From contig NZ_CANMBY010000001.1 in the NCBI RefSeq assembly GCF_947496195.1, forward strand, positions 1,488,001 to 1,552,000: a stretch of DNA of 64,000 nt. The letters are read 5' to 3'. This DNA comes from an uncultured Polaribacter sp. Its GTDB lineage: Bacteria; Bacteroidota; Bacteroidia; Flavobacteriales; Flavobacteriaceae. This document shows positions 26,673 to 34,279 of this stretch, piece by piece. The position numbers and the translations under genes are program-made. Position 1 is the first letter of the stretch; each line of letters starts with the position of its first letter. A model generated the notes under the pieces. That model made no database searches and was not told the DNA's origin. It saw only the letters and a program-made list of their open reading frames with translations.

Positions 26673-27212
26673 TTGAGTAAAGAAGCAGAACTTGTAGCGA
26701 AATTACAAAACCCTGCACTAAAAGATACAGCTTTTAGTGAGCTGCTTGACGTCTATCAAGAAAGATTGTATTGGCATATTAGAAAAATTGTACAAACCCA
26801 CGAAAATGCAGATGATGTTTTACAAAATACATTTATAAGAGTGTATAAAAGCATAAATAATTTTCAAGAAAAAAGTAGTCTGCATACTTGGATGTATAGA
26901 ATAGCTTATAATGAGTCTATGCGTTTTTTAGAAAAAAACAAAAAGAAAAGTTATGACAATATAGATGATGTAAAAAGCTCAAAATTAGAAGTTTTATTTG
27001 AAGATGAATATTTTAATGGTGATGAGATTCAGAAAAAATTACATAAAATTATTGACAGTTTCACAGAAAAGCAAAAACGAGTCTTTCATCTAAAATATTT
27101 TGATGATTTAAGTTTTAGGCAAATTTCTGAGCTTTTAGAAGTTTCTGAAAGCACCTTAAAATCAACATATTATACAGTTGTGAAAATAATTGAAAAAAAA
27201 ATATTAGAATAA
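26673..27212 (+). CDS. ECF-type RNA polymerase sigma factor
   Basis: A 179-residue sigma-70 family factor read from a TTG at 26673 (SKEAELVAKLQNP). Region 2 spans about 20-90 (ENADDVLQNTFIRVYKSINNF, HTWMYRIAYNES) and region 4 about 125-175 (FTEKQKRVFHLKYFDDLSFRQISELLEVSESTLKSTYY); regions 1 and 3 are absent, as in ECF factors. It heads a run of five same-strand genes coding for envelope proteins, the next of which looks like its anti-sigma factor. Confidence 0.93.
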   Translation: MSKEAELVAKLQNPALKDTAFSELLDVYQERLYWHIRKIVQTHENADDVLQNTFIRVYKSINNFQEKSSLHTWMYRIAYNESMRFLEKNKKKSYDNIDDVKSSKLEVLFEDEYFNGDEIQKKLHKIIDSFTEKQKRVFHLKYFDDLSFRQISELLEVSESTLKSTYYTVVKIIEKKILE

Positions 27213-27249
27213 ACCAAACTATTTTTAAAAAAGAGGGTCTAACTAAATA

Positions 27250-27912
27250 ATGAAAAAAAATACTTCAAATAAATCTGATAAAAAATTCCTAAAAAAAGGT
27301 ATTTCTGATGTTACTCAACTTCATAAAGAATACTTAGGTACAGGTATTCCTGCAGATTATTTTGAAACATCTAAACTGTCTATTTTAAATAAAATTAAAT
27401 CTGAAACTACTACTGGTAAGTTTCTAATTGAAGAAAAGTCAGACATCACAAAACATCATAAAAACTACTTAGGAACAGAAATCCCTGAAGATTATTTTAA
27501 GAAGTCTAAAAGTTCAATTTTAAATGCAATAAAAGAAGATGCTTTAGTAGAACAAAAGCCTAAAAAACAACTTGTTTTTTATTTACGACCTCAATTTAAA
27601 TTTATTGCTGCTGCTATTTTATTTTTATTGACCTTAAGTATTTGGTTACAAAACTCAGAAAGTAAAAATAATTTTGATGATATTACTATAGAAGAACTAG
27701 CCCTTGAAGATGATGTTTTAATTAAATCTTTATTGGTAGAAGATTCAGATCTAGATGAGTTTACAGATGCTACTTTATTTAATGAAGTTGTTGTTAAAGC
27801 AGAAATTAAAGAACAAAAAATGGATGATTTAATTTTAAACTCCTTAATTTTAGAAGACTCATTATTAGATAATTATATGGATGAGGAACTAGTGGAAACA
27901 ATTATTTTATAA
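27250..27912 (+). CDS. membrane protein with duplicated N-terminal motif, probable anti-sigma factor
   Basis: A 220-residue protein. The cytoplasmic part holds two copies of one motif, at about 18-52 and 63-97 (HKEYLGTGIPADYFETSK and HKNYLGTEIPEDYFKKSK), then one transmembrane helix at about 115-131, then a very acidic periplasmic tail rich in LEDDxLxxSLL repeats. Position directly after the ECF sigma gene and topology suggest an anti-sigma factor, though no zinc HxxxCxxC motif is present. The duplication could allow binding of two sigma copies. Confidence 0.65.
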   Translation: MKKNTSNKSDKKFLKKGISDVTQLHKEYLGTGIPADYFETSKLSILNKIKSETTTGKFLIEEKSDITKHHKNYLGTEIPEDYFKKSKSSILNAIKEDALVEQKPKKQLVFYLRPQFKFIAAAILFLLTLSIWLQNSESKNNFDDITIEELALEDDVLIKSLLVEDSDLDEFTDATLFNEVVVKAEIKEQKMDDLILNSLILEDSLLDNYMDEELVETIIL

Positions 27913-27996
27913 AAAAAAATAAAATTTTTTCAAACTATTTAAAAAAACAAAGTTCTAAATAAACAGAAACAATTATTAATTAAAAAATTACCAATT

Positions 27997-28875
27997 ATGA
28001 GAACTTTAAATTTAAAAGAAACTACTTCAAAGTCAAGTTTTTTATTATTAGCAATTTCTGCTTTTATTTTATCTTTAATTCTATTTACTTCATGTTCAGA
28101 ATCAGAAAGTATAGATGGTTTACAAGACGATACTACATTAATTGAAAAGATAGAATCAGCATCTAAAATTACAGTAAGTGATACAGATTTGCCAACTTCT
28201 ACTTCTATAGCATTTAATGGAGATTTAGCTGACAGCTTTGTTGCAAACGTAGAGCTAGCCTCTGGTTTAGGTTATAAAGTAGCAATAGAAACCGACAATG
28301 AAGCAAGAGAAGAAAGTAAAAGTGATGTATTTTTTACTTTACTGGGCAGACAGTTAAATGATACTAATGAAAGAAGAGCAAAGAAAAGACGTAAATGTTT
28401 TGAGTTTGTCTTTCCAATTGATTTTATAATGCCAGATGATACTACAATTACATTAAGTGCAAAAGAAGATTGGACTTTAATAAGAGCTTGGTATCAAGAT
28501 AATCCAGATACTAGAGAAAGAGCACAATTAGTTTTTCCTGTAGATATTATTTTAAAAGAAGATGGTTCTACACAAACGTTAATAGATAGAGATGATTTAA
28601 TTGCAGTAAAACAAAATTGTAGAGCAGGTAAAGACAAAAGAAAGTGCTTTAAGTTAGTGTTACCAGTAACTTTTACTATGCCAGATGCATCAGTTATTGA
28701 AGTAAATGAAAGAGATGATTTTAAGTTGGTTAGAGAATGGTATAAAGACAACCCAAATGCAACAGAAAAAGGTTCATTAAATTTTCCTGTAGATGTTGAA
28801 TATAGAGATGGTACAGTAGCTACTATTGAAGATCAAACAGCATATGATGCAGCAAAAGAGAGTTGTCGAGATTAA
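27997..28875 (+). CDS. lipoprotein with tandem cysteine-framed repeats
   Basis: A 292-residue protein with a lipoprotein signal (SCSES, Cys about 33). From residue 128 two units of about 84 residues follow each other: KCFEFVFPIDFIMPDDTTIT and KCFKLVLPVTFTMPDASVIE, each continuing with a WYxDNP motif, an FPVD motif and ending in a Cys. Thus cysteines lie near 131, 208, 216 and 290 and could pair within each unit. I do not recognise the function. It follows the probable anti-sigma gene by 84 bases. Confidence 0.7.
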   Translation: MRTLNLKETTSKSSFLLLAISAFILSLILFTSCSESESIDGLQDDTTLIEKIESASKITVSDTDLPTSTSIAFNGDLADSFVANVELASGLGYKVAIETDNEAREESKSDVFFTLLGRQLNDTNERRAKKRRKCFEFVFPIDFIMPDDTTITLSAKEDWTLIRAWYQDNPDTRERAQLVFPVDIILKEDGSTQTLIDRDDLIAVKQNCRAGKDKRKCFKLVLPVTFTMPDASVIEVNERDDFKLVREWYKDNPNATEKGSLNFPVDVEYRDGTVATIEDQTAYDAAKESCRD

Positions 28876-28918
28876 TTATAAATTTGTAATTTAGATTTTT
28901 GAGAAAAAAAGAAAAGTA

Positions 28919-29392
28919 ATGAATTTAAAAAACAGCATATTTTTATTTGGTTGGTTAATTACAATGCTATTTAACATTCCTGCTTTTGCTCAAGACTCTA
29001 GTTACAACTTAATTAAAAAAGAGTTGACCAAAGAACAAAGAGCATTGCTTCAAAAAGAAAGAGAAATGATAAAATCTAATCGTGAAGCATTTAAAGCATC
29101 TCTAACTAAAGAGCAACTAGCTATTTTAAGAGATAAAACCATTTCTAAAGCTGAAATAAGACAAAGATTAGTTGCTACTTTTTCTAGAGACCAAAAAAAA
29201 ATGGTGCAAAGTCAACAAATAAGACTTAGAAATACCAGAGAAACATTCAGAAAATCTTTGACAGGAGAGCAAAGAAAGATGTTAAAAGAACGTATTGATA
29301 AAATTAGAAATTCAAAAGATAGAGGAGAGTTGAAAGATGGGCCTAGAATTAATAATGCAGATGGCAAAAAGAAAAGAAATAGAGGCAATTAG
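28919..29392 (+). CDS. exported basic helical protein with LTxEQ repeats
   Basis: A 157-residue secreted protein: signal peptide about 1-24 (FAQDS), then long charged helices with LTKEQ, LTKEQ, FSRDQ and LTGEQ at regular distances, and a Lys/Arg/Gly-rich tail. LTxxQ motifs are a hallmark of the Spy/CpxP/CnrX group of periplasmic chaperones and metal or stress sensors. The likeness is limited to motif and helix pattern. Position in an ECF sigma operon fits a periplasmic stress or metal sensor. Confidence 0.65.
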   Translation: MNLKNSIFLFGWLITMLFNIPAFAQDSSYNLIKKELTKEQRALLQKEREMIKSNREAFKASLTKEQLAILRDKTISKAEIRQRLVATFSRDQKKMVQSQQIRLRNTRETFRKSLTGEQRKMLKERIDKIRNSKDRGELKDGPRINNADGKKKRNRGN

Positions 29393-29403
29393 ATAAGACT
29401 TAT

Positions 29404-30312
29404 ATGAAGCCTCTTTACCAAAAAGTTAAAAAACGACTACAGTTTTATGGGTTGCTATTATTTTCAATAGCAACCTCTTTTTGTTCTTATGCACAAGAAG
29501 AAAATTTAGATGATATTGATGGATTAATAGATGAGCTTTTTTTTAATGACCAACAATTTTTAGATGAACTAATAGAAGGTGGATTAACTTATAATTTTTT
29601 ATATACTTCTGTTTCATATAATACAAATACCTTTTTTTCTGGTAGAGACTCAGGTACAGATCAATTTAATATAATTCCGCAAGTTTCTTATTATCATTCT
29701 TCAGGATTTAATGCTAGTATATCAGGTATTTACTATCAAAATTTTGCGCCTGCTTGGGATTTTACAAGTGTATCTGTAGGTTATTTTAATATTATTGGAA
29801 AACAAAAAAACTTCAATTATAATTTAGGATATACTCATTTTTTCTATTCAGATGATTTTGATGATTTTACAAATTCAATAGATTTAAGTTTTGGATTTAG
29901 AAATAAAAAAAGAACATTAGGTACAACTTTAGCAGCATCATATTTATTTGGTACAGATACTTCTTTACAATTAGTTTCAAATAGTTTTTTTAATATAAAT
30001 TTAAAAAGAACTTCTAATTTAGCTTTACGTTTTAGACCTAATATTAGTTTTATTATAGCAGACCAAACTTATACATTTAGTAGCATAATTAGAAGTCCAT
30101 TAGGCCCAAGAATAGTTACAGTAGTTCAAGAAGTATTTGATTTATTAAATACTCAATTAAGTTTTCCATTGTCATTATCAACTAAATCATGGGATTTTGA
30201 AGTAGGTTATCATTTAAATCTCCCAAATGCAGTCTCAAACGAAAGTAATTTATCTAACACTAATTTCTTTTCATTTTCAGTAGGATATTTACTAGATTTG
30301 AATAAGAATTAG
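29404..30312 (+). CDS. outer-membrane beta-barrel protein
   Basis: A 302-residue protein with a signal peptide ending near SYAQ, an acidic linker (EENLDDIDGLIDELFF) and then alternating aromatic/polar strands to the C-terminus (FFSFSVGYLLDL), typical of a 10-12 strand barrel. Last of the five genes led by the ECF sigma factor and 11 bases after the LTxEQ gene. Ligand or transport role unknown. Confidence 0.7.
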   Translation: MKPLYQKVKKRLQFYGLLLFSIATSFCSYAQEENLDDIDGLIDELFFNDQQFLDELIEGGLTYNFLYTSVSYNTNTFFSGRDSGTDQFNIIPQVSYYHSSGFNASISGIYYQNFAPAWDFTSVSVGYFNIIGKQKNFNYNLGYTHFFYSDDFDDFTNSIDLSFGFRNKKRTLGTTLAASYLFGTDTSLQLVSNSFFNINLKRTSNLALRFRPNISFIIADQTYTFSSIIRSPLGPRIVTVVQEVFDLLNTQLSFPLSLSTKSWDFEVGYHLNLPNAVSNESNLSNTNFFSFSVGYLLDLNKN

Positions 30313-30316
30313 AATC

Positions 30317-30787
30317 ATGATATTATCAGAAATAAAAAATCATTTAAGAAACTTAAAAACCATAGCTTTTCAATTACCAAATGGAGAGTTAGTTCCTGCT
30401 CATTTTCATGTGACTGAAGTTGGTAAAATAAGTAAAGATTTTATTGATTGTGGAGGTAAAGTTAGAAAAGAAGAAGTAATTAATTTTCAGCTTTGGGAAG
30501 AAAACGATTATGACCACAGATTACATCCAGAGAAATTATTAAAAATTATTGAATTATCTGAAAAAATGTTTCAATTTGATGATTTAGAAATAGAGGTAGA
30601 ATATCAAGGTGCAACAACAATAGGTAAATACAATTTAGATTTTGATGGAAAGAATTTTTTATTAACTTCAAAAGTTACAGCATGTTTAGCACAAGATGCT
30701 TGTGGAATTCCAAAACAAAAACCTAGAATTCGAATTTCTGAATTAGGTAAAGTAAATTCTTGTACACCTGGTTCAGGATGTTGTTAA
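30317..30787 (+). CDS. DUF6428-like small protein with cysteine-rich tail
   Basis: A 156-residue soluble protein with an N-terminal HFHVTEVG segment, IDCGGKVR, and a C-terminal cluster of cysteines (CLAQDACG, then CTPGSGCC at the very end). The pattern matches the DUF6428 group, which in other Bacteroidota often lies beside arsenic-resistance genes; no ars gene is visible here. The CC tail suggests thiol metal or metalloid binding. It begins 4 bases after the barrel gene and may be read through from it. Confidence 0.65.
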   Translation: MILSEIKNHLRNLKTIAFQLPNGELVPAHFHVTEVGKISKDFIDCGGKVRKEEVINFQLWEENDYDHRLHPEKLLKIIELSEKMFQFDDLEIEVEYQGATTIGKYNLDFDGKNFLLTSKVTACLAQDACGIPKQKPRIRISELGKVNSCTPGSGCC

Positions 30788-30810
30788 TCTCTATTTCTTA
30801 ATAGAAAATA

Positions 30811-31065
30811 ATGGATGTAAAAAGAGCAATTAAAATAGCTGAAAATTTTTTATTAGAGCAATTCCCAAAAGCTACTGATATTGATTTAGAAGAAATAGAA
30901 ATAACTGAAGATAAAGAGTTTTGGTATATTACTTTAAGTTATTTAGATGAAGTAAAAGATGAAATTCAGCAAAATCGAAAACGATTTTATAAAATATTTA
31001 AAATCGAAAACGAAACTTTTATTGTTTATGCTATGAAAATTAGAGAGTTTAAAAATCCTCTTTAG
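30811..31065 (+). CDS. small conserved-looking hypothetical protein
   Basis: An 84-residue cytoplasmic alpha/beta protein (helix RAIKIAENFLLEQF, then strands WYITLSYLD and RFYKIFKIENETF). No family recognised with certainty. It follows the DUF6428-like gene by 23 bases and overlaps the convergent rluD by 17 bases. Confidence 0.65.
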   Translation: MDVKRAIKIAENFLLEQFPKATDIDLEEIEITEDKEFWYITLSYLDEVKDEIQQNRKRFYKIFKIENETFIVYAMKIREFKNPL

Positions 31066-32083
31066 AGTTTTCAGAATAGGTTCTCCATTTTTCTAAACAT
31101 ACTTTCATATCTTCTGGAACTTCAGAATCAAATTGTAAAAATTCACCAGTTTTTGGGTGTGTAAACCCTAATGTTTTTGCATGTAAAGCCTGTCTAGGTA
31201 AAACTTTAAAGCAATTTTGAACAAACTGTTTGTATTTGGTAAAAGTGGTACCTTTTAAAATGTCATTTCCTCCATATCTTTCGTCGTTAAAAAGCGTATG
31301 ACCTATATGTTTAAAATGAGCTCTAATTTGGTGTGTTCTTCCAGTTTCTAGTTTACATTGTACTAAAGTTACATAAGTTAAACGTTCTAAAACTTTAAAA
31401 TGTGTAACTGCATGTTTTCCAAATTCTCCATCAGGAAAAACAGCCATTTGTAAACGATTTTTTAAACTACGACCTATATTGCCTTCAATTCGTCCTTCAT
31501 CTTCTTCAATATTACCCCAAACCAAAGCGTAATATAATCTTTCAGTTGTTCTATCAAAAAATTGTCTAGACAAATTAGCCATTGCAAATTCAGTTTTTGC
31601 AACAACAAGTAAGCCACTTGTATCTTTGTCAATTCTATGCACTAAGCCTGGTCTTTCATTAGAATTTGTAGGTAAATTTTCTATATGATGAATTAACCCA
31701 TTCACTAAAGTTCCAGAATAATTTCCATGACCTGGATGCACAACCATTCCTGCTGGTTTGTTAACAACAATAACAGTATCATCTTCATAAACAATATCTA
31801 AAGGCATATCTTCTGCAACCAATAAATTTTCATGTGGTGGATGAGCTAAAACCACTCTTACTACATCATTTGGTTTTACTTTGTAGTTCTGTTTTACAGC
31901 AACATCATTTACTAAAATATTACCAGCTTTAGCAGCTTGCTGAACTTTATTTCTTGTAGCATTTTCAATAAAATTCATTAAAAATTTATCAACTCTTAAA
32001 GGTACTTGACCCACACTAGCAGTAAACCTGTAATGTTCATACAAGTCATCATTTTCTGTTTCTAAATTTTCGTTTTCTTGCAT
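31049..32083 (-). CDS. rluD: RluD-type 23S rRNA pseudouridine synthase
   Basis: RluA/RluD family protein of 344 residues with an N-terminal S4 RNA-binding domain (about 20-90) and catalytic Asp152 in HRIDKDTSGLLVVAK. The downstream GRTHQIRAH motif is intact. It modifies uridines of 23S rRNA helix 69 if it is true RluD. It follows the PASTA gene on the minus strand by 60 bases, a pairing common in Bacteroidota next to ddl. Confidence 0.93.
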   Translation of the reverse strand: MQENENLETENDDLYEHYRFTASVGQVPLRVDKFLMNFIENATRNKVQQAAKAGNILVNDVAVKQNYKVKPNDVVRVVLAHPPHENLLVAEDMPLDIVYEDDTVIVVNKPAGMVVHPGHGNYSGTLVNGLIHHIENLPTNSNERPGLVHRIDKDTSGLLVVAKTEFAMANLSRQFFDRTTERLYYALVWGNIEEDEGRIEGNIGRSLKNRLQMAVFPDGEFGKHAVTHFKVLERLTYVTLVQCKLETGRTHQIRAHFKHIGHTLFNDERYGGNDILKGTTFTKYKQFVQNCFKVLPRQALHAKTLGFTHPKTGEFLQFDSEVPEDMKVCLEKWRTYSENSKEDF

Positions 32084-32143
32084 CTTGTTTTACTACAGCC
32101 CTTTAATATTGTAATGTTTAAATTGAAGAATTTAAATAATTTG

Positions 32144-32698
32144 TTACTTATTACCATCACCCAAAACCAAATCTATAATTGAGTTTTTAGGTAATTTATC
32201 ATTTGGATTTACAATTTTTCCTTTGTGTCTTAATCCTCTAACCACATCTTTTCCAAGATCTCTTACATAAGTGTAATTTGCACCTACAATAAAACCAATA
32301 GCTTGTAATTCAGACTCTGCTTGTCTTTTTGTGCGTCCATTTAAATCAGGAATTGTAATATCTCTGTATTTAGACGGATTTAGCGTTAAGTAAATTTTAC
32401 GCTTTTCTTTTACATATTCTCCAGCTTCAGGGTTTTGTTCAATTACAGATTTTTTTGGGTATTCTGGATTGTAACTAGCACTATCAATTACTTTAAAATC
32501 TAAATCTAATTCTTTTAGTTTACGCTCAGCTTCATCAATTGTAATTTTATGCAAATCTGGTACTTGTATTTTTTGATCGTGATTTGTTGTAATATTTAAC
32601 CAAAAATTTAAAATAAAATATAGCAATACAAGAGATATTAAAGCAATTGCTATTTGTTTAAAAAACGATTTACTTTTTAAAAACTGAAAAATACTCAT
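32144..32698 (-). CDS. PASTA-domain membrane protein
   Basis: Best start is the ATG at 32698 (MSIFQFLKSK; 184 residues); an in-frame TTG at 32722 would fall on the predicted -7 element. One N-terminal transmembrane helix (about 13-33) is followed by two PASTA repeats (IQVPDLHKITIDEAERKLKE and ITIPDLNGRTKRQAESELQA), domains that bind peptidoglycan precursors in PknB and PBPs. No kinase or transpeptidase domain is attached. It lies head-to-head with ddl, suggesting a cell-wall role. Confidence 0.86.
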   Translation of the reverse strand: MSIFQFLKSKSFFKQIAIALISLVLLYFILNFWLNITTNHDQKIQVPDLHKITIDEAERKLKELDLDFKVIDSASYNPEYPKKSVIEQNPEAGEYVKEKRKIYLTLNPSKYRDITIPDLNGRTKRQAESELQAIGFIVGANYTYVRDLGKDVVRGLRHKGKIVNPNDKLPKNSIIDLVLGDGNK

Positions 32699-32719
32699 GA
32701 AATGTTTTTTGATAGATGA

Positions 32720-32727
32720 CAAATATA
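32720..32727 (-). promoter_or_regulatory. -7 element of the PASTA gene
   Basis: Minus-strand TATATTTG, an exact TAnnTTTG, 21 bases before the chosen ATG. It overlaps the alternative TTG start and so supports the shorter reading. Confidence 0.5.
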
Positions 32728-32740
32728 TAAAAACTAAACG

Positions 32741-32772
32741 TTGTGGTTTCTATTTATATTTTGATAAATTTG
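32741..32772 (+). promoter_or_regulatory. complete Bacteroidota promoter of ddl
   Basis: TTG at 32741-32743, 21 bases, then TAAATTTG at 32765-32772. Both elements of the TTG-N(17-23)-TAnnTTTG promoter are present, 19 bases before the ATG at 32792. This is the best canonical promoter in the window. Confidence 0.65.
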
Positions 32773-32791
32773 TTATAATTAACCAAGATTG

Positions 32792-33766
32792 ATGAAAAAA
32801 AATATTGCCATAATAATGGGTGGCTATTCTTCTGAAGTCAATATTTCTCTAAAAAGTGGAAATGTTGTTTATAAGCATTTAAATAAAGAAAAATATAATG
32901 CTTATAGAGTTCATATTTTAAAAGAAAAGTGGGTAGCTTTAGATAATGAAAGTAACGAATACCAAATTAATATAAGTGACTTTTCATTTATAAAGAATAA
33001 TGTGCATGTTACCTTCGACTGTGTTTTTAATGCAATGCATGGTAACCCTGGAGAAAATGGAATGATTTTAAGTTATCTAGAGTTGCTAAATATACCACAC
33101 ACATCAGCTCCTTTTTATCAAATGGCTCTTACTTTTAATAAGAGAGACACCTTAAGTGTTGTAAAAGAATATGGAGTAAAAACTGCAAAATCTGTTTACT
33201 TAAATAAAGGTGATGAGATTCATGTTGAAAATATTATAGATAAAGTTAATCTACCTTGTTTTATTAAACCCAATAATGCAGGTTCTAGTTATGGTATTTC
33301 TAAAGCTTATACAAAAGAAGAGGTTTTAAAAGGAATTGATTTAGCTTATCAAGAAGATTCTTCAATACTAATTGAATCTTTTTTAGAAGGTACAGAAGTT
33401 TCTGTAGGAGTTATAGAATATCAAAATGAAATAAAAGTTTTACCAATTACTGAGATAGTCTCAGAAAATGATTTTTTTGATTATGAAGCCAAATATCAAG
33501 GTAAATCTCAAGAAATCACACCTGCAAGTATCTCTAAACGTAAACAAAATAGAGTAGAAGAAGTTGCTAAGAAAATATATAAAGCACTAAATATGTCTGG
33601 TTTTACAAGATCGGAATTTATTTTTGTGAATGATGAACCTCATTTTTTAGAAATGAATACTGTACCAGGAATGACAGAAGAAAGTATTTTACCACAACAA
33701 GCAGCAGCAGCAGGTATATCTCTAGAAGATTTATTTGAAAATGCAATTCTAATGGCTTTAAAATAA
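32792..33766 (+). CDS. ddl: D-alanine--D-alanine ligase
   Basis: ATP-grasp ligase of 324 residues from the ATG at 32792 (a TTG directly before it is in frame but unneeded). Motifs: IAIIMGGYSSEVNISLKSG, the HGNPGENG lid, FIKPNNAGSSYGISK and the metal-binding FLEMNTVPGMTEESI. It makes the D-Ala-D-Ala dipeptide of peptidoglycan. Coupled to coaD, which starts 5 bases later. Confidence 0.96.
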   Translation: MKKNIAIIMGGYSSEVNISLKSGNVVYKHLNKEKYNAYRVHILKEKWVALDNESNEYQINISDFSFIKNNVHVTFDCVFNAMHGNPGENGMILSYLELLNIPHTSAPFYQMALTFNKRDTLSVVKEYGVKTAKSVYLNKGDEIHVENIIDKVNLPCFIKPNNAGSSYGISKAYTKEEVLKGIDLAYQEDSSILIESFLEGTEVSVGVIEYQNEIKVLPITEIVSENDFFDYEAKYQGKSQEITPASISKRKQNRVEEVAKKIYKALNMSGFTRSEFIFVNDEPHFLEMNTVPGMTEESILPQQAAAAGISLEDLFENAILMALK

Positions 33767-33771
33767 AAACA

Positions 33772-34227
33772 ATGAAAAAAGCAATTTTCCCTGGATCTTT
33801 TGATCCTATAACTTTAGGGCACTTAGATATTATAGAAAGAGGTGTTAAATTATTTGACGAACTTATTATAGCTATTGGTGTTAATGCCGATAAAAAATAT
33901 ATGTTTTCTTTAGAAGAACGCAAAAAATTTATAGAAGACTCTTTTAAAGATGAACCTAAAATTAAAGTAGTTACTTATAAAGGATTAACTGTAGATTTTT
34001 GTCTAAAGAATAATGTAGATTTTATTTTAAGAGGATTAAGAAATCCTGCAGATTTTGAGTTCGAAAAAGCAATTGCACATACAAATAGAGATTTAGCTCC
34101 TATAGAAACAGTGTTTTTACTTACAGCAGCAAAAACTTCATATATTTCTTCTTCTATAGTAAGAGATGTCATCAGAAATGATGGAGATTATACTAAGCTG
34201 GTTCCAGAAACAGTAAGAGTTCAATAA
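33772..34227 (+). CDS. coaD: phosphopantetheine adenylyltransferase
   Basis: Nucleotidyltransferase of 151 residues for the penultimate step of coenzyme A synthesis. FPGSFDPITLGHLDII carries the TxGH-type ATP motif and the C-terminal KTSYISSSIVRDV is the signature second motif. Normal length. Cotranscribed with ddl. Confidence 0.96.
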   Translation: MKKAIFPGSFDPITLGHLDIIERGVKLFDELIIAIGVNADKKYMFSLEERKKFIEDSFKDEPKIKVVTYKGLTVDFCLKNNVDFILRGLRNPADFEFEKAIAHTNRDLAPIETVFLLTAAKTSYISSSIVRDVIRNDGDYTKLVPETVRVQ

Positions 34228-34279
34228 GTAGGGTATATTTTGACTCAAAAGACTTCTAAAAACACTATAAAAATATCAA

